From Hormiphora californensis (lineage: Eukaryota; Ctenophora; Tentaculata; Cydippida; Pleurobrachiidae): 64,000 nt of DNA. Within the stretch, counting starts at the first letter, position 1. Each line of letters starts with the position of its first letter. Positions 46,001 through 52,283 of this stretch are shown here, in pieces. Under the pieces are notes generated by a model. The model was given only the letters and a program-made list of their open reading frames with translations, made no database searches and was not told the DNA's origin. The stretch covers positions 4,643,415-4,707,414 of the forward strand of contig CM035361.1 in assembly GCA_020137815.1 (NCBI GenBank), read 5' to 3'. The position numbers and the translations under genes are program-made.

Positions 46001-49000
46001 GGAGCACAGGAGAACTTGAGGAAAGTCACGGGAAAGGTCTCTCCTGTGGGTACATCATCAGTAATGATGTCAACTTCCTGCCTGTAACCAGTATAGATTG
46101 TGGTTGTGGAGCCGATGTCAGTATTGAGGACTGCAGGGATATCGTCGTTTCACCAGAAACCCTACTTAGTGATCCTAAGGAGGCACTCTGGGTTAACTGC
46201 TACTAGAGGAGATCAAGCAAACATTTTAAATTTCCAAAACCATTTTGAAATAATTTGATCAAAAGTCTAGTTTATCTTATTTTTCCGAAACACAGTTACA
46301 ACCGGTTTGGTATTGAAAGCTATCTTGACTGATCCTGCATGTAATACAAGTGTAGACTGTATGTGTATGTGCGTGTACAACTTGTACGAATTGTGTTCCT
46401 GCAGAAACCCTTGGTCATCTTCAGCTTCCCTTTTCCCTCATCAGAATGTCGCTCGGCAATTTCCGCATTCGCTCGGGAGACGGCTCGGGAACAACAGGTG
46501 GTTTGCCGAGCCATGCGGCCTTGTGCGGTAAGTTTTCGGCGACCTCCTTGACTCTCCGAACCACTGGTTCGGCAAACCACCTGTTGTTACCGAACCAATC
46601 ACCGAGCCAATGCAGAAATTGCCGAGCGACATTCTGATGGGGGTTCCTGTACTCATTTCTCTTTTCCCTTGGTCAACTCCCTTTTCCCTTGGTCAACTCC
46701 CTTTTCCCTTGGTCAACCGACCCTACTAGATGTCGTTGTCGGACATTTTGGATGTTCAATTTGAGCTTAGGAAAGATATAAATGAGGATTTGAGCCATTT
46801 CCACCGAAAATTGGCCGAATTTGAGGCAAAAACTGTTTTCCTAGCTATTTGAAACAGTTTTTGGAAAAATTCACTGCACCAAGCACGTGCAACAAAATTC
46901 AGATTTCAGACATGAAATGGCTCTGTACAAGCCTTTTCTAACTATTCCATGTCAAAAATTTCGGTTTCGTGGACGACTTGAGGGAGATACGCGGGTGTTT
47001 CAAATTTGCAGACTGAGGCGGGCTAATTGAAACACCAAATTTGGATAGATATCACGTGGTCCTGACCCCTGAAGACAAAATAAGACATCTCAAACCACCC
47101 CAGAAATTGCCCAGGGACTGCCTCGGTACCGTAAGGTCAAAAATGTTTGGCTTTGACTTGATTTGTGGATACTGGACACACAAGGGAAAAAAGTTAAAAA
47201 TTGTTTCAATAGCCAGTGGCTACCCTACTCCCCATCACCACACCACGCTTTTCTACTTTATAGAAGAACTGGGGCGATCGATAGCCCCAGTTCTTTTACG
47301 AAGATCGTAAATCTAGAGAAAACTCGATTCCCTGTCCACGTGCTGGTGATTGTGCGACGTAGAAAACTCAACAATACACCACCGAATCAGCAGGAACGCG
47401 CCAACCACCAATCTACACGTGAAATATCCACCCAATCTCCCCATCAATCCCCTTGCCCACCAACCATAACAAACCCTCAATTTGCACGTGTATTTGCATT
47501 TAGTATAGTAACTCAAAGAGACCGTGTCTCTGAGACCCCACATTCTAATATCAGCTAAACCTTACCAAGAAATAGTTGCAATTATTTCTTGGTAGGGAAA
47601 TGTCAATCAGTTAGTTAGTTAGTTAATACCCTCCGTAGGTTACTGATAGTCAGTACTGGCGGTGAGTTGTCCCAGGAGAGCGTATTGAAAGAAGCCTCAA
47701 TTTTACTTGATATGGGACGGAAAACGGAAGCTTTGGCGCTGGCAAGGTCCCTCAGTCCTGGGTGTAAATTCAGAGCTACAGAACTCTCGCTGTTTCTCTG
47801 TGAAATTAACATTGCCGTTTACCCAGAGGTAATAGAAACAAAAAAGAAATATAAACTGGAGATTAGTCAAAAGATCTGACTGGTGTGTGTGAGATTTCAA
47901 TCTGTGTGCGACGTCTTTAGATAGGCTTGGAGATATACTTAGATCTCGAGAAACTGTCCGACTTTGACTCATTTCACAGGTTCTGGCAACGCTTGAGTCA
48001 TGTACTTCTCTCTTGGTTTCATCTTTTACTCAATCCTTATACAAGCGATATCTCCGAGTGATTCATCTCTTTACCCAACATTTGACTAAGTTCTACATTT
48101 CCACTGGACTCCCTAGCAACCAGGTTTGGATCTAAGGGAGTCCAAACTTTGTTGCTTAGCAACAACGTTTGGACTCCCTTAGCACCATCAGTTTTTACAC
48201 TTAGCAACAGTTTAAAATGTATTTGTACAATGTACTGCATGCTAATGTACTTATAATCTAGGTTGAGACCCTGCACCGTTGGATACAGTTCCTAGAATCC
48301 CGAGGGGAGGTGGGTCCTGGAACACTGGACACCCTGATCACCCAGCACCACGACATGTGTGTGAGACCCGGGCACACCAATCGGAGACTATCAATAGCCG
48401 CCAGGGGAGTCCTTAGTGCAAGGTTTGGAGCTGTTTTAATGTTTGTTGTAAATCGAATTGTTATGGGACACCCGATTTTCTGGAAAAACTGTCCCCGGCA
48501 GTATTTATTAATTATGTTATTAATTATGCTGCTAATTGTGTTATAATAATTAATTAACATCGCTTTATTTTCAGTAAAAGGAAAAGTACAGTAGTGTCGC
48601 CAGGGCTCCATCATCAAACTAACAGATCTAGCCCAGTTCTCAACACAAGCTCCGTGAGTATGATCGTAGTTTTTGTTTATACAGGGTGTTCGTTTTGGAT
48701 CTTTACAAGCGTTGGCCTTCACCCAGAAAAAATTTGACAAGATCAGGTCATGAAACTTCATACTTGGACTATTCTATACCCTCATTCAAGGTTCCTGGGG
48801 GTTTTGGAGCTCTAGCACCCCGAGAAGTGTGTTTTCGGCATCAAAACTACCAGAAGGAATTTTTTGCTGGTGCTGAGACTTTGCTAAAATGTTTTTTGGG
48901 TATTTTCTATGTCAATCCTAAAGTTTCATAGAGATTGGATGTGTTTTCGGACTCAAAATTTCGATAAAAGTGGCTGGAAAGGCTCGAAAACAGCTCAAAA

Positions 49001-49684
49001 ACGGCTAAAATTGAGTCTTTTCAGCCACTTTTTACGAAATTTTGAGTCTGAAAATCACATCCAATCTCTATGAAACTTTAGGATTGACATAGAAAATACC
49101 CAAAAAACATTTTAGCAAAGTCTCAGCACCAGCAAAAAATTTCTTCTGGTAGTTTTGATGCCAAAAACACACTTCCCGGGGTCCTAAAGCTCCAAAACCC
49201 CCAGGAACCTTGAATGAGGGTATAGAATAGTCCAAGCATGAAGTTTCATGACCTGATCTTGTCAACTTTTTTCTGGGTGAAGCCCAACGCTTGTAAAGAT
49301 CCAAAATGAACACCCTGTATAACTTTGAAGTTTTCGTTTTGAACGTTAGGAAATCAAGGAAGATTATAATCCTACCAGGAACTGACTGAATCAGGAAATA
49401 CTGGTCCCTGATTGGCTGATAACCAGTCACGTGACATAAATAAAGAGCTCTGATTGGTTGTTTACTTGGTTCGGTCGGTTCCTGATTATAATCCTACAAA
49501 TATCTTTCAGTCAGGGGAGTCACCGCCCCCTTCGCAACCCACTGGGGGGAGATCTGGTAGGAGGGTGAGTGTGGTAGCACAGCCACGACTAGCTGGGAGA
49601 ACTAGCGTGTTCGCTTTAGCTTCCCGGACAACAGCCGGAGGGAAAACTCTTACAACAACTTTCGAATCGGAAAAAGAGGCTTAA
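31052..49684 (+). CDS. Helical-repeat (TPR-like) protein, 13 exons, family not recognised
   Basis: Exons: 31052-31121, 31441-31472, 31515-31539, 31733-31858, 33033-33169, 33309-33472, 34445-34548, 34678-34814, 41226-41369, 47654-47828, 48262-48422, 48575-48653 and 49511-49684. All have GT-AG borders and every junction keeps phase, giving 508 codons and a stop; the 5' end is missing. The peptide is largely helical with TPR-like stretches ([60 protein letters not shown]). The tail is basic, Ser/Thr-rich and low-complexity ([17 protein letters not shown]). TPR-type proteins act as scaffolds, but I cannot name this one. Introns hold two MITEs, LINE sequences, a hairpin and, in the 6.3-kb intron 41370-47653, two complete genes on the same strand. 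Confidence 0.7.
31866..31960 (+). mobile_element. hAT-like MITE, copy 5 (internally deleted), at a splice donor
   Basis: 95 bp; the left end has lost about 14 bases after CAGGAACC. The 8-bp target duplication GGTACTAT (31858-31865 and 31961-31968) is perfect and contains the donor of the exon ending at 31858. Confidence 0.9.
32162..33026 (-). mobile_element. 5'-truncated LINE with reverse transcriptase C-terminus
   Basis: Minus-strand coding sequence 32588-33023 resembles the region after the reverse transcriptase in CR1/L2/Jockey-type LINEs: [27 protein letters not shown] and [11 protein letters not shown]. The 3' untranslated part is 32187-32587 and ends in an ATT-type repeat (32168-32187). 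A second ATA run with the same TGTTCATAATAATA context lies at the 5' edge (33000-33020), consistent with target duplication. The element stops 12 bases before a host exon acceptor. Confidence 0.8.
33473..34444. other. Intron; short hairpins
   Basis: Holds GTACTGTTACAG-type repeats near 33485-33600 and two adjacent hairpins, CCCGGGTGAT...ATCACCCGGG and TAGCACG-CACGTGCTA, at about 33615-33680. Confidence 0.5.
35221..37464 (+). pseudogene. LINE ORF1, split by foldback element B
   Basis: ORF1 proteins bind LINE RNA as chaperones. The first part, 35221-35398, starts [12 protein letters not shown]. The second, 36887-37464, has a coiled coil ([20 protein letters not shown]) and then an RRM-like domain ([20 protein letters not shown]...[18 protein letters not shown]). 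The insertion plus duplication is 1488 bases, a multiple of three, but it contains stops, so the protein is broken. Confidence 0.8.
35399..36877. mobile_element. Foldback (Mutator-like) element B inside LINE ORF1
   Basis: 1479 bp with inverted ends GGCAATTTCTGATTTGCCGC. A 9-bp duplication GTCAGCAGC (35390-35398, 36878-36886) flanks it; 7 or 11 bp are possible if the end base is moved. The arms of about 600 bp are near-perfect mirror images made of GTCTAGACGGT-type units. The loop is about 36000-36280. No open frame of note. Confidence 0.9.
37640..40852 (+). CDS. LINE ORF2: apurinic endonuclease and reverse transcriptase
   Basis: 1070 codons, uninterrupted. ORF2 nicks the target and copies the LINE RNA there. 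The endonuclease domain is at about residues 75-335: FANVQGL near its start, [18 protein letters not shown], and SSDHFPFTF at the end. Reverse transcriptase follows at about 540-810: [45 protein letters not shown] and the catalytic YADDVKLF at 768-775. The C-terminal end has ...[14 protein letters not shown] and [11 protein letters not shown], found in this LINE group. The true start may be one of the later Met codons. No visible defect. Confidence 0.9.
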   Translation: MTHLSIFNPTNNHSLSLHYCMSVMFSSCADVEVWAVAVLLWRSTISRLVCVSVSYYVSGISITLLVVSNPSIVNPGPRKLKVIFANVQGLVSPGHVGSADPPLNMAKVYEIQDYVYRNDIDIVIFNETWLKSKIDSSLVFPRNYKVFRQDRTGYTHPRDPNNPLKFRENGGGVLIAHRENIDVTSVRFSGVRARAELLTISLSFSSGKKLCVSTFYRVGNLSEDNFLQFKEHFNAIFSRRNVCKHVLVGDLNFPGVDWPLSYPRTGIEDSFLRYLLDDLGHSQMINTPTHIGGRILDLCFTNDPECVNNFDILDSDVLCSSDHFPFTFNINMDVKNVKEDRRKVLLFDKGDFESICADLSAINWTNVFTGDMEYNVSAFNSIITSLIEKYIPTKLVKNIVLPIWWSSECENARTRKENLRKRYKSSGLKSDYDNFSAARSYFKNVCDSRSRNCLDIDDTDNISKKFWRQVKVNSKSTRIPNIVNDGVVFKSDSEGQSNLFNQHFVSNFSSPSNYNIEETVENIFDAGDLASYEFSGSEIHSVLSALNARKGPGPDGIHSIVFKKCAGVLAYPLSLLYNQAYFTSDLPSIWRSANVVPVHKSGDKRDVRNYRPISLTCIAMKVFERMMSNRLLDLCFDKIDRRQHGFLPGRSCLSQMISFTDTLFQTDNNRLTTDIIYTDYKKAFDSVSHDIILEKLTSKFGITGKLLGLIRVYLMGRTQRVAVGGSLSSPLAVASGVPQGSIIGPLLFVLFMNDVYDCLEGDCECLVYADDVKLFNKITSFRDHLDLQLSIDNLYRWSVDNKMTLHPLKCKVVSICSSRCVQTWGQLPFFYMNYTLNGVDLIGVDSQRDLGVFVSQDLSWKYHIDFILQQFTDRFNMLRRTVHFIKNIHQRRILYLSLVRSLLEHCPQVWAPTQVGLRVKLEAAQKRAIKWVYCVNPIVSWSEEIYYLNLSNISILPIHLHFLFNDLKLFYKVISGIINLDLPPYLFLKSPTDISYRTRANRDIIDLVDFTTVGCTVQPLSAAFRNSFFVRTYPKWNELPVEIRQSSSLDIFSIGLKTRLFKSITPPAPP
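41959..43122 (+). CDS. Secreted papain-family (C1A) cysteine protease with ShKT tail, intronless
   Basis: 387 codons. A signal peptide ([14 protein letters not shown]) is followed by an inhibitor I29-like propeptide (about 25-95) and an acidic linker. The mature peptidase starts near residue 118 and has the catalytic Cys142 in NQGSCGSCW, His279 in NHAVTGVGY and Asn295 in KNSWGSSWG, with the oxyanion Gln136. [12 protein letters not shown] is the usual second block. The C-terminus adds a six-Cys ShKT-like domain (Cys349 to Cys385), an unusual addition to a cathepsin. It is expected to cleave proteins in lysosomes or outside the cell. The gene has no intron and lies within a 6.3-kb intron of the helical-repeat gene, same strand. 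An AATAAA signal is at 43268. Confidence 0.9.
   Translation: MKFLIVLLIALAHAKDDGLKTILQSPTKTLELYKKFKGEQHLQFSSAEEGMRFRLFKLSAHFVASENDVEGETAHFALNMFSTMAEAEKQSYLGLNVTGHENDNDDVADDLLAEGVSAPSEKLWTNEGKVTPVKNQGSCGSCWTYGAVGGLETRYATKTGVLRNFAEQEYLDCVYSTRNGCNGGWPDDCYTYSARYGRLAPSSSYSYRGYDSTCKRNFHNDGLVAATINGKISVGVSESQNIAALAHGSLSMAFQATTRFLSYSGGILSDNTCTGRANHAVTGVGYTSEYILVKNSWGSSWGDRGFVKFARGYPSDCKLFAHSSYPALSSTGYPDSGSDAATTYNPKPCENTVSGELCRQYDDAYNYCKYDWFKEDYCRKYCTKCSD
43123..44259. other. Spacer between the protease and SRCR genes
   Basis: Holds the protease polyadenylation signal AATAAA (43268-43273) and the SRCR promoter. A short CT run lies near 43828. Nothing else recognised. Confidence 0.5.
44110..44184 (+). 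promoter_or_regulatory. SRCR gene promoter: TATA box and two E-box palindromes
   Basis: TTATAAAAG at about 44176-44184 lies 75 bases before the ATG, leaving room for a start site near 44205-44215. Upstream are GTCACATGAC (about 44109) and GTCATATGAC (about 44155), 10-bp palindromes of the M-box/CLEAR type bound by MiT/TFE factors in vertebrates. The TATA call is from sequence; factor binding is inference. Confidence 0.55.
44260..46206 (+). CDS. Secreted SRCR-domain protein with TPAP-repeat linker, intronless
   Basis: 648 codons. Signal peptide [16 protein letters not shown], then SRCR-like domain 1 (about 22-138: [45 protein letters not shown]), domain 2 (about 145-267), a linker of about 26 TPAP repeats (268-372), domain 3 (about 375-487: [18 protein letters not shown]) and a more diverged domain 4 (to the end). 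SRCR domains bind ligands outside the cell, often in innate recognition or adhesion. There is no membrane anchor. Like the neighbouring protease gene it lacks introns and sits in the 41370-47653 intron. Function beyond extracellular binding is unknown. Confidence 0.85.
   Translation: MRIFLLIVLVIGVTLATNDAIKWIYLENKSGTSGSGNYVGVPRIMNYADWKGTVCKKGFGQNEADFLCRKIGFPGGGTFTTYGDLEGKYQTSTHLWQNYPGKITITNCKANAVRLSDCNYQYGGYCTIDDTVALKCNPTWELEKVELKRNVSSTVVSGSYGTVITAMRNTADGSLKSGMYYRGYDYSPSTRDFFCRKAGYPLGAEDHGTNENKRNESLAEAFIGRQFAFPRGCNCPAGTKDLSECGRSYRPFTYNTRTWEEGEVLFCRTPAPTPAPTPAPTPAPTPAPTPAPTPAPTPAPTPAPTPAPTPAPTPAPTPAPTPAPTPAPTPAPTPAPTPAPTPAPTPAPTPAPTPAPTPAPTPAPTPAPTPAPGPWNSTITIETGHGLKSAKGTVVLKNQYTLKKSLICGKDLDRHTADLICRAAGLRFAEAIAINYEISHDDRLDCSYVRENGIQPILTNVSCPRNASSLDSCSTSPVDGGVCDADSGLHLTCTDDIPPSSVWDLVDITLARNPGGGHMPENVVWNGNFGTAIATLHSRENGTFLTGLVPVSAMIQGSPYCNTQAMCQSILDASTSFADYRSTGELEESHGKGLSCGYIISNDVNFLPVTSIDCGCGADVSIEDCRDIVVSPETLLSDPKEALWVNCY
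45064..45376 (+). repeat. 12-bp coding minisatellite (CCAGCACCCACA)
   Basis: About 26 units, encoding TPAP, with only CCAGCTCCC and CCAGCGCCC variants. The two complementary frames also stay open, which is why antisense frames appear here. Confidence 0.95.
46207..47653. other. Rest of the large intron; hairpins
   Basis: Includes the hairpin at 46439-46639, three copies of CCCTTTTCCCTTGGTCAACT at 46662-46720, a 14-base hairpin AAGAACTGGGGC...GCCCCAGTTCTT at about 47263-47296 and another, ACCAAGAAAT...ATTTCTTGGT, at about 47561-47593. No gene seen. Confidence 0.5.
46439..46639. repeat. 200-bp hairpin element
   Basis: CATCAGAATGTCGCTCGGCA and AACAGGTGGTTTGCCGA on the left are mirrored on the right. 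Probably a small MITE; no clear target duplication. Confidence 0.8.
48682..49317. mobile_element. 636-bp near-perfect hairpin with TA target site
   Basis: Ends CAGGGTGTTCGTTTTGGATC and CAGGGTGTTCATTTTGGATC (inverted), flanked by TA. The two arms of about 310 bp match almost throughout, meeting near 48998. TA plus a palindrome fits a mariner-type foldback MITE. It lies in an intron of the helical-repeat gene. Confidence 0.85.
49376..49484 (-). mobile_element. hAT-like MITE, copy 6, with a 13-bp flanking repeat
   Basis: Complete copy. The E-box is intact (GTCACGTGAC). The direct repeat around it is ATTATAATCCTAC, 13 bp rather than 8. Confidence 0.85.
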
Positions 49685-50031
49685 TATGGACATATTTGGT
49701 ATTGTGAGATTGTTAGTTTGTTATTTTAGTTTTTTGTTTAGTTTTGACCGAAACAAAAGATTTTTATTGGGCTCTCAAACCATTATATAGAACTGCACTG
49801 TCCTAATTCATAACATAACACATGTTCTTAAACTTCGATACAATCAAATTCCTGGGTTTTTTCTACCCCATCCAAGATACTGAAATACATAATATGCAAG
49901 ATATCACCAAGTGATTGCAGCCCGTAGGGTCCCCCAACAGATCAAATCAAATCAAAAACAGTCCATGAAGTGTAATCTTAGTGTATACCACTTGAGTTGG
50001 CTGATACGGTAGTCCATGCAGCGCTTCACAT
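49685..50031. other. Spacer between two gene 3' ends
   Basis: The helical-repeat gene ends at 49684 on the plus strand and NPC2 ends at 50151 on the minus strand. No feature seen between them but the MITE at 50032. Confidence 0.5.
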
Positions 50032-50142
50032 CAGGCAACCGACCGAAACAAGTAAACAACCAATCAGAACTCGTTATTTAGGTCAAAGTGACTGGTTATC
50101 AGCCAATCAGGGACAAGTATTTCCTGATTCGGTCGGTTCCTG
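50032..50142 (+). mobile_element. hAT-like MITE, copy 7, just past the NPC2 stop
   Basis: Starts CAGGCAACC (one extra change) and ends GGTTCCTG. Its E-box is mutated to GTCAAAGTGAC. It lies 8 bases beyond the NPC2 stop codon, thus in the 3' untranslated region. Confidence 0.85.
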
Positions 50143-50150
50143 CTCACATT

Positions 50151-51372
50151 TCAAGATACCACCACCACGGGTATATCGACACAAACGAGCATGGAGCCAG
50201 TTGTAGAGTCCTTGAGCTTCCATCTGGACACCAGTTTAATTGCTGGGTAGGAAGGCTGAACGTTGAGAGACTGAAAAACGGTTGTAGGTTAATCGGGTAA
50301 AAATTTGTTTTATCCTCCCGAATAGATCTAGGTTATATGGAGTATACGGACTTGAAATTATATTTTTTTCTCTACTTTTACTAGAGTCTCTGCTGTGAGG
50401 CCAATGCTCTGACAAAGTCTCTGAGTAAAAATAAATATTTCAATTTTCAATCAAACCTCTGTGAACGTGGCAGTTGTCCCCGAGGCAACTGGACATACGT
50501 TCCCACAGGCGACACAACCATCACTGAAATTGTGGGGTATTCGTGTCATGATTGGGAAGATTCTTGTTCTTATGACCCTCCTTTACTGCAAATGTAAAGA
50601 GGGTCGGGCAAGGCAAAAAGATTCATTACATCATCAATGTTCCCAAAAACTCAGTTTTTGACTAACGGTTGGGGTAAAGGGAAGACATAACACGACACAT
50701 AATGCCCTAATATGGACATAACGTGACACATAATGCCCTAATATGGACACGATACTAACGGTTGGGGTAAAGGGAAGGGGACGGGTATTCCAGCAATAAC
50801 TCCAGCAAGACTGGCCTTCATTGACGTGACAGCCACCTTAGATTTAAAGGTTACATTGATATCGTAACTGTGTCCTAGGAAAGTTATAAGTTTTAGACTG
50901 ATATCAATTAGCAAACTCTTAGATGACATCTCTTATCAGAACTTTATTTCATTTTGGATTTCACTTCATGAAAAACATCCTGAAAGCTGAGTTTCAATTC
51001 CTACATCTCTGTCTCTGCTCTCTATAATTGTAGCATACGGTGTGTATGTAACTATAACCTATCATACCTTCATGGCAGGAACCGACCGAAACAAGTAAAC
51101 AACCAATCAGAACTCGTTATTTAGGTCACGTGACTGGTTATCAGCCAATTGCAGGGACCAGTATTTCCTGATTCGGTCGGTTCCTGCTTCATGGTAGAGT
51201 GAGTAACTTTACCTTTTCGAGCTTTGCAAACAGGATCAGTGCAAGCTTTACTGAAAACTTTGATTATCTCTCCAGAGCTGCTGCCACAGTCCTTGAAAGT
51301 TAGGTCAACTGCAGAAACAACTGCAGCCAAGGCGAGAAGGAGAAGAATTGAGCGCTGTAGAATAATCATCAT
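50151..51372 (-). CDS. NPC2: NPC2, lysosomal sterol-binding ML-domain protein
   Basis: NPC2 binds cholesterol in the lysosome lumen and hands it to NPC1. Four minus-strand exons join in phase: 51213-51372, 50760-50874, 50457-50523 and 50151-50270 (153 codons; human NPC2 has 151). Signal peptide MMIILQRSILLLLALAAVVS is followed by LTFKDCGSSSGEI, then CTDPVCKARKG, YDINVTFKS, GIPVPFPLPQPDGC, NVCPV and YPAIKLVSRWKLKD with a final Cys in MLVCVDIP. These follow the family from end to end with its cysteines; VAC adds one. The exon 2 donor is GTTAGT, chosen because it gives PDGC. Three hAT-like MITEs lie upstream, in intron 1 and in the 3' region. Confidence 0.92.
50661..50684 (-). repeat. Copied 3' edge of NPC2 exon 2 with donor
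   Basis: CTTCCCTTTACCCCAACC then GTTAGT repeats the exon 2 end (50754-50779) 95 bases into the intron. Between the copies lie two ATAATGCCCTAATATGGACA units. Confidence 0.85.
51076..51186 (+). mobile_element. hAT-like MITE, copy 8, in NPC2 intron 1
   Basis: Perfect 8-bp duplication CTTCATGG. GTCACGTGAC intact; a small TGC insertion after GCCAAT. It ends 26 bases from the exon 1 donor. Confidence 0.92.
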
Positions 51373-51684
51373 GAACTATATAATATCTGCATGGAAATTG
51401 AAAACGATAGTGCATTAATTTGCTTGAAATGGAAAGTAAACGATTTCAAATACTAAAATGAAAATCAATTTCGAGAAGAAAAGTTTCAATTTACCATTGC
51501 CATTGGCAGAGTGTGTACCACTATCTAAATTTAAGGCCAATATATCGGCCGACCCCCCCCCCCCATTTCGGTGGAAGGTATGTTTCTTTATCGCGGTATA
51601 TCGTGGCCCCAGAATCACCCCACTGCACTGCTGCAGGAGAAATTACAGTTGTGGAGAAACGAATGGAATGTTTATGGTGATATG

Positions 51685-51792
51685 CAGGAACCGACCGAAA
51701 CAAGTAACAACCAATCAGAACTCGTTATTTAGCTCACGTGACTAGTTATCAGCCAATCAGGGACCAGTATTTCCTGATTCGGTCTGTTCCTA
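51685..51792 (+). mobile_element. hAT-like MITE, copy 9, upstream of NPC2
   Basis: Perfect 8-bp duplication GTGATATG. E-box reads CTCACGTGAC. It starts 313 bases upstream of the NPC2 ATG. Confidence 0.92.
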
Positions 51793-52283
51793 GTGATATG
51801 TATGTCAAAAGTACAAGTTTAGATAAAAATCAAAGACATCCGTTTTTAAATGCAATGTCAAAATTTTAAATTAAAATCACATTAAATTTCAAATTGATAA
51901 ATAGAGTTTAGTACTAAAAATATCCTCTTTTCGAGATTATTTTGCAATACAGAAAGTAAGCTCACCGATTTAAATATGCGTGTTCTGAAATTCTGCAATA
52001 ATTTACTAAATACTTTAATTGGTAGATCATTCCTTCAGGCAATACACTTTTCATCACTCGTTCTTTAATTTCTCGGGCGTCCTTTTCTGATAGATTTATT
52101 TACACAATTCATATAGTTTTATTTAGATGGCATCTAGCCTATATCATATCATTTAAAATATTATTAAGTCCTATTTATTGTAATTTATCATATCTGTGCT
52201 AAAACCGAACTGTTTTTTCGTCCCATAGCTAGGAATCGAAGAAAGGAAGTTTCAATTTCTATATTTCTAAAATCTAAACATTG
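51793..52283. other. Intergenic, nothing recognised
   Basis: AT-rich sequence upstream of NPC2 and downstream of the next minus-strand gene. Confidence 0.4.

Noticed and set aside
50147-50595. Plus-strand open stretches that splice into a Cys-rich peptide (LCERGSCPRGNWTY...)
   Set aside because: These are the antisense of NPC2 exons 3 and 4. The minus-strand reading matches the family end to end and keeps phase.
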